This document shows positions 1 through 5,369 of a DNA stretch of 6,694 bases, piece after piece; position 1 is the stretch's first letter; each line of letters opens with the position of its first letter. This DNA is from Candidatus Methanolliviera sp. GoM_oil (GTDB lineage: Archaea > Halobacteriota > Methanoliparia > Methanoliparales > Methanoliparaceae): contig CABGHG010000094.1 in NCBI GenBank assembly GCA_902158735.1, positions 1 through 6,694 on the forward strand. Reading direction: 5' to 3'. The translations under genes were made by a program, and so were the position numbers. A model generated the notes under the pieces. It was not told the DNA's origin and did no database searches. It worked only from the letters and a program-made list of their open reading frames with translations.

Positions 1-1
1 A

Positions 2-124
2 ATTCCAAGCATTCTTTCGATACCGAAAAATAATAGGATTTATGGTGCTCTGGTATTGGGTCATCCAAAATTCACGTATAAAAATTGGATAGAGAGAAGA
101 CCACCCAAGGTGGAATGGATATAA
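2..124 (+). CDS. Nitroreductase family protein, C-terminal end (partial)
   Basis: This is the last 40 codons of a gene that begins before the window; the frame is open from base 2 to TAA at 122-124. The tail contains GALVLGHPKFTY followed by ERRPPKVEWI. That fits the usual end of FMN-dependent nitroreductase-like flavoproteins, where a glycine-proline-lysine turn (normally GYPK) is followed by an arginine/proline-rich stretch and a Val/Ile-x-Trp ending. Members reduce nitro groups, quinones or other acceptors with NAD(P)H, and many in anaerobic archaea are fused to a ferredoxin domain, but that part would lie outside the window. The substrate cannot be told from this fragment. The call rests on motif recognition over 40 residues only, so it is moderately secure. 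Confidence 0.6.
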   Translation: MPSILSIPKNNRIYGALVLGHPKFTYKNWIERRPPKVEWI

Positions 125-245
125 TGGTAGGATCGAGAAGCATCCAAGAAAAGACTTGAGAACGTACGTGGAATTAGGCGAACCGAAGACGATTCCTATA
201 TCTGAGGGAAAAATGAAGAGAATAGTTGATCTGAGAAGCCATTAG
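93..245 (+). other. Unassigned open tail, possible 3' remnant of a gene
   Basis: This frame is open for 50 codons from just after a stop at 90-92 to TAG at 243-245, and it overlaps the end of the nitroreductase gene in another frame. The only in-frame ATG is at 213; TTG (156) and GTG (168) are possible starts, and no clear ribosome site precedes any of them. The last 35 residues, which include RTYVELGEPKTIPI and end in RIVDLRSH, have a protein-like charge and hydrophobic pattern. I do not recognise the family. It could be the C-terminal remnant of a gene whose front was lost when DNA was inserted here, or a chance open frame. Confidence 0.22.
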
Positions 246-271
246 ACGAGGTCTTTATCTCCCTTTGAAAA

Positions 272-291
272 CCCCTTCCGTAAGGGAGGGG
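272..291 (+). repeat. Perfectly foldable hairpin resembling an IS200/IS605 right end
   Basis: CCCCTTCC, loop GTAA (280-283) and GGGAGGGG form an 8-pair stem with one G-T pair and a GNRA-type loop. It matches the right-end hairpin at 1639-1658 at 18 of 20 bases, and the two differences form one swapped base pair (T-A here, A-T there), so the fold is kept. It lies outside or at the left edge of the TnpB element. It may be a leftover right end of a second related element or part of this element's left end. It could also act as a terminator-like stem, although no T-run follows. Confidence 0.6.
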
Positions 292-313
292 ATACTAAAC
301 GATAAACGTTAAA

Positions 314-360
314 GGTATGGCGTTGGTATAGAGATCAAATAAAAGAACTCACGCCATACC
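314..360 (+). repeat. Inverted repeat upstream of tnpB (possible left-end palindrome)
   Basis: GGTATGGCGT at 314-323 and its exact complement ACGCCATACC at 351-360 form a 10-bp stem around a 27-base loop. The loop region 323-349 is itself a near copy of the tnpB leader and first codons (395-428): 25 of 27 bases match once a 7-base gap is allowed. IS200/IS605 elements carry subterminal palindromes that TnpA binds as single strands, so this may be the left-end palindrome, although its loop is larger than usual for that role. Confidence 0.7.
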
Positions 361-428
361 AAAAACTATTTAAACTTCAAAATATATTAACCTATTGGTA
401 TAGAGGTTAAATGAGACTTAAAAGAACT
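323..428 (+). repeat. Imperfect direct repeat, copies at 323-349 and 395-428
   Basis: The first 18 bases, starting TTGGTATAGAG, match at 16 positions (323-340 versus 395-412). The copies then differ by 7 bases present only in the second copy (413-419), and AAAAGAACT follows in both (341-349 and 420-428). The second copy holds the ribosome site, start codon and first codons of tnpB. The first copy lacks the ATGAG stretch and so cannot start the protein. It looks like an old local duplication that later became the loop of the inverted repeat. Confidence 0.65.
367..374 (+). promoter_or_regulatory. TATA-like box for tnpB
   Basis: TATTTAAA is preceded by an A-rich stretch that could serve as a BRE. 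A start about 25 bases downstream would give a leader of about 14 bases containing GAGGT (403-407), three bases before the ATG at 411. A second candidate, TATATTAA at 383-390, would give a leaderless message. The sequence alone cannot decide between them, but the ribosome site favours the first. Confidence 0.4.
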
Positions 429-1661
429 TACAAATATAGGATATATCCAAACCGAGAACAAAAGGCTCATTTAGAAGAGTGGCTAAATATTTGCAGAGTT
501 CTCTATAATGATTGTTTGACCGAAAGGAGAGATGCTTGGTATGCTTCCCATAAATCTATCAATTATTACGATCAAGCTAACCAACTGAAAGAGATCAAAA
601 CCTTCGATGACAATCTAAAAGAAGTTCATTCTCAAGTCGTTCAAGACGTTTTAAAGAGAATAGATAAAGCCTTCAAGAACTTCTTTAGACGAGTTAAAAG
701 GAAAGAGAAAGCGGGTTATCCGAGATACAAAGGCAAAGATAGGTATGATTCCTTTACATATCCTCAAAGTGGGTTTGGGCTTGAAGATAGAAAGTTAATT
801 CTATCAAAGATCGGATCTGTTAATATCAAAAATCATAGAGATATACCAGAAGACGCGAATATCAAGACTTGCACAATTGAAAGAGATTTAGATCGTTGGT
901 ATGCTTGTTTTACGGTTTCCAGAGAAATTGAGATAGAAGAACCAAATTACGAAGTAATATATTTAGCAAATCCAATAGGTATAGATTTGGGGATAAACCA
1001 TCTAATAACACTTTCAAACGGAGACATGGAGGATAATCCAAGATATTTGGTTAAATCTGAAGGAAAGTTGAAGAGAAAGCAGAGAAAGTTAAGCAAAGTC
1101 CTCACGACTTCGTCGTGGGATCTCGAAAATCTTCGATTTTCAAAGACGAGGAAAGGATCGGATAATAGAACTAAAAGACGATTTGAAGTATCTAGAACTC
1201 ATAGAAAGGTTAGAGAGCAAAGAACCGATCTAATACATAAGATAAGTCGAGGATTAGTTAATGCCTTCGATCTAATCGTCTTTGAGGATCTAAAAATTAG
1301 AAACATGCTTAAAAATCATCACTTAGCTAAATCCATAAGTGACGTCTCATGGTCACAATTAACAAATTTTGTATCTTACAAAGCGGAGGAAGCTGGTAGG
1401 AGAGTTGAATTTGTTAATCCAAAGAATACAAGTCAGGAATGTTCAAATTGCGGCATGATTGTCAAGAAATCTTTAAGCCAAAGAGTTCATAGGTGCCCAT
1501 TTTGTGGACTGGTAATGGATAGAGATCAAAACGCTGCAATTAACATTCTAAAAAGAGGATTTAAAAAATTAAATGTAGGGCAGGAACTGTCCGAATTTAA
1601 GCCTGAGGAGTTCTCAAAGAGAACGGTGATACAGGAAGCCCCATCCGTAAGGGTGGGGTAG
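411..1661 (+). CDS. tnpB: TnpB, RNA-guided nuclease of an IS200/IS605-type element
   Basis: The 416-residue protein has the full TnpB plan. An N-terminal helix-rich region begins RTYKYRIYPN. The RuvC-like nuclease follows, with GIDLGI (catalytic Asp about 192), FEDLKI (Glu about 292) and DRDQNAAINI (Asp about 372). Between the last two is a zinc ribbon with C344, C347, C362 and C365. TnpB cuts DNA guided by an RNA made from the element's right end, which helps the element persist after excision. All catalytic and zinc residues are intact, so it may be active. The ATG at 411 has GAGGT three bases upstream. The tail EAPSVRVG is typical, and the stop lies within the right-end structure. One oddity is a 16-residue insertion (about 229-244) between KLS and KTRKGSDNR, encoded by a palindrome-rich stretch. 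It is longer than most relatives there, yet the frame stays open. Confidence 0.95.
   Translation: MRLKRTYKYRIYPNREQKAHLEEWLNICRVLYNDCLTERRDAWYASHKSINYYDQANQLKEIKTFDDNLKEVHSQVVQDVLKRIDKAFKNFFRRVKRKEKAGYPRYKGKDRYDSFTYPQSGFGLEDRKLILSKIGSVNIKNHRDIPEDANIKTCTIERDLDRWYACFTVSREIEIEEPNYEVIYLANPIGIDLGINHLITLSNGDMEDNPRYLVKSEGKLKRKQRKLSKVLTTSSWDLENLRFSKTRKGSDNRTKRRFEVSRTHRKVREQRTDLIHKISRGLVNAFDLIVFEDLKIRNMLKNHHLAKSISDVSWSQLTNFVSYKAEEAGRRVEFVNPKNTSQECSNCGMIVKKSLSQRVHRCPFCGLVMDRDQNAAINILKRGFKKLNVGQELSEFKPEEFSKRTVIQEAPSVRVG
1095..1142 (+). repeat. 48-base palindromic insertion within tnpB
   Basis: Two perfect hairpins sit side by side, each with loop TTC: CACGAC/GTCGTG (1103-1117) and GAAAATC/GATTTTC (1125-1141). 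A possible outer stem TCCTC (1099-1103) with GAGGA (1148-1152) could close them into a three-way junction. In protein terms it adds 16 residues, exactly in frame, to the basic linker between RuvC I and II, where relatives run straight from KLS into a KGSxNR-like stretch. The hairpins are seen directly; the insertion status is inferred from remembered family sequences. Small palindromic elements that insert in frame into genes are known in Rickettsia, and this could be a similar kind. Confidence 0.55.
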
Positions 1662-1682
1662 TTCACTAATTTGGTTATGGCA
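1560..1682 (+). ncRNA. Predicted omega/reRNA scaffold and guide of the TnpB element
   Basis: TnpB guide RNAs span the 3' end of tnpB and the right end, and they finish in flanking DNA that acts as the guide. Three short hairpins follow one another here: GGGCAG/CTGTCC with loop GAA (1578-1592), GTTCTC/GAGAAC with loop AAA (1610-1624) and CCCCATCC/GGGTGGGG with loop GTAA (1639-1658). The element should end near TTCAC at 1666. The guide would then start at 1667 (TAATTTGGTTATGGCA) and run for about 16-20 bases. The 5' end of the RNA is not known, so 1560 is an estimate. Confidence 0.5.
1639..1658 (+). repeat. Right-end hairpin of the IS element
   Basis: CCCCATCC and GGGTGGGG pair over 8 positions (one T-G) around a GTAA loop, followed by TAGTTCAC (1659-1666). 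This stem plus GTAGTTCAC ending is the usual form of right ends in tnpB-bearing IS605-group elements, where TnpA would recognise it and where it closes the guide RNA scaffold. It overlaps the last codons of tnpB. Confidence 0.75.
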
Positions 1683-1700
1683 GAAGATGTTGGTAGATAA
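1662..1700 (+). pseudogene. Possible last codons of a gene interrupted by the IS element
   Basis: Directly after the element's right end an open frame reads LVMAEDVGR and ends in TAA at 1698-1700, two bases before the ATG of the metallopeptidase gene. Such close spacing is typical of an operon partner, so this may be the C-terminus of an upstream gene whose body was displaced when the element landed. The peptide is too short to assign, and no matching front part is seen left of the element in this window. Confidence 0.25.
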
Positions 1701-1702
1701 CA

Positions 1703-2380
1703 ATGGATGACATTAAGATTGACAAAATAATAAGGACAAGAAGGAGAACATTTGCATTGGAGATAAAGAGCGATGCGAGCTTGATTGTTAGAGCTCCTGA
1801 GCATGCTTCTTATGAAACAATTCAAAAAATTGTGTATAAAAAGAGATTCTGGATTTCTGAAAAGCAGAAACTTGCCAAGGAGAAGTATAAAAAAACAGAT
1901 CAGAAAGAATTTGTAAACGGTGAAGGTTTTTTGTATTTGGGAAATATCTATAAACTGTTTATAACTGATAAAACATATCCTCCTATCATTTTTGATAATA
2001 ATAGTTTTATATTATCAAGTGAATATGTTGAAAATGCGAGAGAAGTTTTTATCGGGTGGTATAAAAAGCAAGCATATAGCAAAATCTCAGAAAGAGTAGC
2101 ACGGTATTCTTCGTCTTCAGGAATTAAATATAATAAAATAAATATTACAAATGCTCAGAAGCGTTGGGGGTCGTGCAGTATAAAGGGGAATTTAAATTTC
2201 AGCTGGCGGTTGATTATGGCACCTTTAAAAGTTATTGATTATGTTGTTGTACATGAGCTAGCGCATATTGAAGAAAGAAATCATTCCAGGAAATTTTGGG
2301 ATAAGGTTAAGATTATGCTACCTGATTATAAAAAACATAAAAATTGGCTCAAGGAAAATGAATATTTGTTCTTTTTTTAA
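1703..2380 (+). CDS. YgjP-like / M48-type zinc metallopeptidase (DUF45)
   Basis: The 225-residue protein has the YgjP/DUF45 plan. An N-terminal beta-rich part begins RTRRRTFALEI and includes VRAP. A middle part holds the conserved RWGSCS (about 154-159), and the catalytic helix contains HELAH (184-188, an HExxH zinc site). The third ligand is probably H194 in NHSRKFW. There is no signal peptide or membrane segment, so it should be cytosolic. The family is related to SprT-like and M48 peptidases and is often encoded beside type I restriction genes, but its exact job is unknown. It starts two bases after an upstream stop; GGTAG (1692-1696) is a weak ribosome site. All metal ligands are present, so it looks intact. 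It is clearly more A/T-rich than the folate genes, which suggests transfer. A relic of hsdR lies downstream on the same strand. Confidence 0.88.
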   Translation: MDDIKIDKIIRTRRRTFALEIKSDASLIVRAPEHASYETIQKIVYKKRFWISEKQKLAKEKYKKTDQKEFVNGEGFLYLGNIYKLFITDKTYPPIIFDNNSFILSSEYVENAREVFIGWYKKQAYSKISERVARYSSSSGIKYNKINITNAQKRWGSCSIKGNLNFSWRLIMAPLKVIDYVVVHELAHIEERNHSRKFWDKVKIMLPDYKKHKNWLKENEYLFFF

Positions 2381-2402
2381 TTTTTTGTTATTTAAAAAAA
2401 TT
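2371..2402 (+). terminator. T-rich, hairpin-capable terminator between converging genes
   Basis: A T-run covers the peptidase's last codons, and a second one follows the stop. AATTTTTT (2379-2386) can pair with AAAAAATT (2395-2402) around an 8-base loop. T-tracts are the normal archaeal stop signal for transcription, and because the stem is A/T symmetric it could serve either strand. It is placed to end the peptidase message, and it would catch read-through from folP. Confidence 0.5.
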
Positions 2403-2532
2403 GGTAGTGTCTGTAGGTTGCTGAAAAGATTTAATATCAAAATATCAGAATATTGGTGTCCAAATGAGAAGTATGGAAAGAAAGGGCAGAGGCTATTTAG
2501 ATTTAGGGGGTTTTGCAAAGTTCTCTATATAA

Positions 2533-2622
2533 AATCTTCTGATGAAATTTAGAGAAGCAGAAAAGAGAGGAGAAATAAATGAATATTAGCAAGGAAGAAC
2601 TTGCATTTTATGACGCTCTTTG
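2533..2622 (+). pseudogene. Relic of type I restriction subunit R (hsdR), C-terminal region, frameshifted
   Basis: Two adjoining frames carry a recognisable HsdR segment. The first reads NLLMKFREAEKRGE (2533-2574). After a 4-base step (2575-2578) the next frame reads MNISKEELAFYDAL (2579-2620). In intact HsdR proteins these run together as a REAEKRGEELGLSEEELAFYDAL-like stretch near the C-terminus, so one base seems to have been gained or two lost. A stop just upstream of NLL (2530-2532) and loss of everything after DAL show that only a fragment remains. The frame then runs into the 3' end of folP on the other strand and stops at 2654-2656. HsdR is the ATP-driven translocase and nuclease of type I systems. 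The fragment supports a decayed restriction locus that included the peptidase upstream. The 130 bases before it (2403-2532) show nothing I can name. Confidence 0.65.
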
Positions 2623-2630
2623 CAGATCTA

Positions 2631-3464
2631 TTATCTTACTATCTTATCCACCATAGCCACCACAGATTTAGTCTCTTTGACGTCGTGGGCCCTCACGATA
2701 TCAGCGCCGTTTGCTACTGCGATCGCCACCGTGGCCAAACTACCATCCAATCTTTCTTCCGGGAGAGGTTTATTACATATATTCCCTATGAACGTTTTTC
2801 TGGATGTTCCTACCAAAATAGGTTTCTTAAACGACTTTAATTCCTTGAGCCTTCTTAATATTATACAATTATCTTCTATCCCTCTCCCAGTTCTCTTCCC
2901 AAACCCTATTCCAGGATCGATCACAATTTTATCCTCAGAAATCCCATTATCCAATGCAAATCTTATTCTCTCACCCAAAAAAGATATTATCTCACCCATC
3001 ACATCTTCATAATAAGGATTGAACTGCATATCCCTCGGGTTACCCTTCATATGCATCAAAGATACTGCTACATCGTATTCTACCGCCACTCTAACCATCT
3101 TCTCATCAAATCTTAGTGCACTTATATCATTTATCATCGACGCCCCCGCCTTTATCGCCGCCTCTGCAACCTCTGCCTTATATGTATCAACGGATATTGG
3201 CACGTCTATCTCGTTTTTAAGCCCTCTTATGACGGGTAATATCCTCCTCTCCTCTTCCTCTGCAAAAACGGGAAGAGCTCCCGGATGCGTGGATTCTCCA
3301 CCAATATCTATGATGTCAGCTCCTTCTTCGACGAGTTTTAATCCATGTTCCAACGCTTCTTCAGCATCGAGAAATCTTCCACCTTCGTAAAAGGAGTTAG
3401 GAGTAACATTTAAGATTCCCATTATCAACGTCCTTCCCCCAAAAGAAATTTTTTTAACACCCAT
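2631..3464 (-). CDS. folP: Dihydropteroate synthase
   Basis: The enzyme joins a pterin pyrophosphate to p-aminobenzoate, giving dihydropteroate in folate synthesis. The TIM-barrel motifs appear in order: MGILNVTPNSF, DIGGESTHPGA, PISVDTYK, INDIS, DPGIGFGK, GTSRKTFIG and a final RAHDV. I chose the ATG at 3464 (277 residues) because AGAGGA lies seven bases upstream; a TTG at 3491 would add nine residues. It overlaps the end of folC by 11 bases, so the two are probably translated together. Two odd residues stand out. Loop 1 has Asn where most enzymes have Asp (NVTPDSF), and loop 2 has His where most have Arg (GGESTRPGA). Both loops shape the p-aminobenzoate site, so the substrate or drug response may differ. 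The other pterin and phosphate residues look intact, and the family call is firm. Confidence 0.94.
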   Translation of the reverse strand: MGVKKISFGGRTLIMGILNVTPNSFYEGGRFLDAEEALEHGLKLVEEGADIIDIGGESTHPGALPVFAEEEERRILPVIRGLKNEIDVPISVDTYKAEVAEAAIKAGASMINDISALRFDEKMVRVAVEYDVAVSLMHMKGNPRDMQFNPYYEDVMGEIISFLGERIRFALDNGISEDKIVIDPGIGFGKRTGRGIEDNCIILRRLKELKSFKKPILVGTSRKTFIGNICNKPLPEERLDGSLATVAIAVANGADIVRAHDVKETKSVVAMVDKIVR

Positions 3465-4674
3465 AAAGTATTCCTCTTGCCTCCCCAACAAGGTACAGCG
3501 ATCCAGTCACACAGATAAGGTCTCCTTTGGACGCAATATCTTTTGCCAATCCCATCGCCTCCTCAATATCTCTTGTAATAAATACCTCCTTGCAAGATCT
3601 TCCTTTAAATTTCTCTGCGATCTTCTCTGGATCCGCGCTTCTGGGATTTTTAGACCTCGTCGTTATGACAACATCCGCATGAATCTCCGAGATCATCCCG
3701 TCTATATCTTTATCGGCAAGGATTCCAAGGATTAAGATGAGTCTTTTATAATTGAACTCTCTTAACGTCTTGAATAGAACTTCCATACCTTTTTGATTGT
3801 GCGCCCCGTCAAGGAGAATATCTCCAATAAATTCCAACCTTCCATTAATCTTAGCTTTTTCAACACCCCTTACTACATCTCCTTCTTTTATCTCGTATCC
3901 CAACTCTTTTAGATATTCGATCACGCCCAACGCCAAAGAGAGATTTTCTCCCTGATACTCACCCAAGAGCCACGTCTTTAATTTGTATCTGCCTATTTCA
4001 AATATTTGAAATTCTTTTCCAAAATAAAGCCTTTTAAATCCTTTTCTTAACCTAACTTCACTCCCTCTCTCGTTTGAAACCTCTCTTATCACTTCGAGCG
4101 CATCCTCCGCACAGCCGGTTATGACGGGCACCCCTTCCTTTAGGATACCAGCCTTCTCAAACGCGATATCCCTTATCTCTTCTCCCAATATATCTGTATG
4201 ATCCTTAAATACGTTAGTTATTACTGAAACGATCGGTTTAACGGTGTTAGTTGCATCAAATCTTCCTCCAAGCCCCACCTCTAAAACCGCGAAATCCACT
4301 TCTTTTAGTTGAAAATATTTAAGCGCGATCGCCGTGGTAACCTCAAAGAATGTCGCGCCCAGCTCTTCTGCATGATGCCTTATCTCGCATATAATCTCCA
4401 AAAGATCTTTCTTAGAGATATTCTTCCCATCTATTACAAATCTCTCTTCTATTTTTAGAGATGGAGAAGTATAGACACCGGTTTTATAGCCAGACTCACT
4501 GAGGATGGATCCTATGAATGTGCAGACAGACCCCTTCCCATTTGTCCCTCCGATGTGAATGATATCATAATTTTTTTCGGGATGCTCCATCCTTTCCAAT
4601 AGTTTCTCTATTCTCTCAAGACCAAGATTGATCCCAAATCTTCTCAGAGAGAAGAGCCAATCAATATCCTTCAC
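3454..4674 (-). CDS. folC: Folylpolyglutamate synthase / dihydrofolate synthase
   Basis: FolC uses ATP to attach glutamate to dihydropteroate and/or to lengthen the glutamate tail of folates. The 406-residue Mur-ligase-like protein shows GLERIEKLLERM near the start, the P-loop HIGGTNGKGSV (40-50), YTSPSL, FFEVTTAIAL, EVGLGGRFDATN, KDHTDILG, IAFEKAGILK, NGRLE (PGRLE in most relatives), LDGAHN (288-293), LGILADKD and VTGSLYLVGEAR. Length and domain order (ATP domain, then C-terminal glutamate-binding domain) are normal. The start is a GTG that overlaps the end of purN by 14 bases, with no evident ribosome site, so coupling to purN translation is likely. The archaeal relative CofE uses a different fold, so this is a true folate-type enzyme rather than an F420 ligase. 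Whether it has both activities cannot be read from sequence, but FolP next door makes the dihydrofolate synthase step plausible. Confidence 0.93.
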   Translation of the reverse strand: MKDIDWLFSLRRFGINLGLERIEKLLERMEHPEKNYDIIHIGGTNGKGSVCTFIGSILSESGYKTGVYTSPSLKIEERFVIDGKNISKKDLLEIICEIRHHAEELGATFFEVTTAIALKYFQLKEVDFAVLEVGLGGRFDATNTVKPIVSVITNVFKDHTDILGEEIRDIAFEKAGILKEGVPVITGCAEDALEVIREVSNERGSEVRLRKGFKRLYFGKEFQIFEIGRYKLKTWLLGEYQGENLSLALGVIEYLKELGYEIKEGDVVRGVEKAKINGRLEFIGDILLDGAHNQKGMEVLFKTLREFNYKRLILILGILADKDIDGMISEIHADVVITTRSKNPRSADPEKIAEKFKGRSCKEVFITRDIEEAMGLAKDIASKGDLICVTGSLYLVGEARGILYGC

Positions 4675-5329
4675 TGTATAAGACGTTTGGGATCACGGGA
4701 TATTTCTCTTTCCATGAATCTCCGGGCAGTATCCTCACCTTTTCTCCCTCGATTGCGAGCCTCTTCTTAGAAAAAAGATCGATCGTTCTCGGCAGGATCT
4801 GATGCTCGGCATCCAGGATTCTTTGAGCCAATCTTTCTTCTGTGTCTTTCTCTCTCGCCAAAACGGCCGCCTGCAAAATTATCGGACCACGATCCACCGT
4901 TTCACTCATGAAATGGGTGGTGCATCCCGCGATCTTTACGCCATATCCAAAAGCGTCTCCCGGGCCATCTGTCCCTGCAAAAGATGGCAATAACGATGGA
5001 TGAATGTTGATCAATCTTCCTCTCCATCTTCCCACGAAAAAATGGGTCAGAATTCTCATCCATCCGGCACCAACAACCAGATCAACCCCATAATCCCTCA
5101 AAATCCTGTCCATCTCCGCTTCGTATTCTTCTCTTTCTCTCCCCTTCGTTTCTACATAAACATCGTTGATACCATGTTTTATTGCCCTTTTTAAAGCATA
5201 GGCATCTTTTTTATTGCTTATGACCACCTTTACATCTGCATCTATCTTCCCCTCTTCTGAGGCATCTATTATAGATTGAAGATCTGTCCCCCTGCCAGAG
5301 ACCAGAACGCCCACACCTATCCGACTCAT
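4661..5329 (-). CDS. purN: Phosphoribosylglycinamide formyltransferase
   Basis: PurN moves a formyl group from 10-formyl-tetrahydrofolate to GAR, the third step of purine synthesis. Motifs are VLVSGRGTDLQSIIDA at the N-terminus, VISNKKDAYALKRA, VGAGWMRILTHFF, INIHPSLLPSFAG with catalytic Asn and His, and GCTTHFMSETVDRGPIILQ with the catalytic Asp. A C-terminal RILDAEHQILPR helix completes the fold. I chose the ATG at 5329 (222 residues) because relatives begin about eight residues before SGRG and because a TATA-like box at 5361-5368 would start transcription between the two ATGs. An upstream ATG at 5353 would add eight residues, and neither start has a clear ribosome site. The segment TDGPGDAFGYGVK is of an archaeal-looking type. 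The gene leads a tight purN-folC-folP block, which ties use of formyl-folate to folate supply. Many archaea use the formate-dependent PurT or other routes instead, so this choice is informative. Confidence 0.93.
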   Translation of the reverse strand: MSRIGVGVLVSGRGTDLQSIIDASEEGKIDADVKVVISNKKDAYALKRAIKHGINDVYVETKGREREEYEAEMDRILRDYGVDLVVGAGWMRILTHFFVGRWRGRLINIHPSLLPSFAGTDGPGDAFGYGVKIAGCTTHFMSETVDRGPIILQAAVLAREKDTEERLAQRILDAEHQILPRTIDLFSKKRLAIEGEKVRILPGDSWKEKYPVIPNVLYSEGY

Positions 5330-5360
5330 GGTTGGAAAGAATAGTAATCTCATTCAAAAA

Positions 5361-5368
5361 CTTTTATA
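5361..5368 (-). promoter_or_regulatory. TATA-like box for purN-folC-folP
   Basis: On the minus strand TATAAAAG lies just after the stop codon of the radical SAM gene. Transcription would start about 25 bases downstream, near 5339, which gives a leader of about ten bases to the ATG at 5329. This would let the folate/purine block be expressed apart from the two genes upstream. It rests on sequence match alone. Confidence 0.38.
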
Positions 5369-5369
5369 C

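Larger units (their letters stand above)
301..1666 (+). mobile_element. IS200/IS605-type element carrying tnpB only
   Basis: The element consists of a possible left-end hairpin (314-360), tnpB (411-1661) and a right-end hairpin (1639-1658) followed by TAGTTCAC, a right-end style common in IS605-group elements. No tnpA (HUH Y1 transposase) is present, so movement would need TnpA supplied in trans. Elements of this group insert without target duplication and have no terminal inverted repeats, so the left boundary cannot be fixed from one copy; 301 is an estimate placed just before the hairpin. The right boundary at or near 1666 is better supported. It sits directly upstream of a peptidase gene linked to restriction systems, in a partly decayed region. 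Confidence 0.6.

Noticed and set aside
1094..1145. CAAAG at 1094-1098 and 1141-1145 as a target duplication around the palindromic insertion
   Set aside because: The two copies are 47 bases apart, but the in-frame insertion needs 48, so the repeat is out of register by one base and may be chance.
1526..1825. Minus-strand open frame across the tnpB 3' end and the peptidase start
   Set aside because: It lies opposite two well-supported genes and the right-end structure, and its protein has no recognisable motif.
2268..2552. Plus-strand open frame overlapping the peptidase end
   Set aside because: It starts inside the peptidase's zinc-site region in another frame, runs across the T-rich terminator, and its low-complexity protein resembles nothing I know.
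2620..3012. Plus-strand open frames opposite folP (also 2601-2840 and 3019-3390)
   Set aside because: They are antisense shadows of folP, which has full family motifs on the minus strand.
3465..3491. Upstream TTG start for folP adding nine residues
   Set aside because: The ATG at 3464 has a good AGAGGA site at proper distance, and the extra residues are not part of the family's usual N-terminus.
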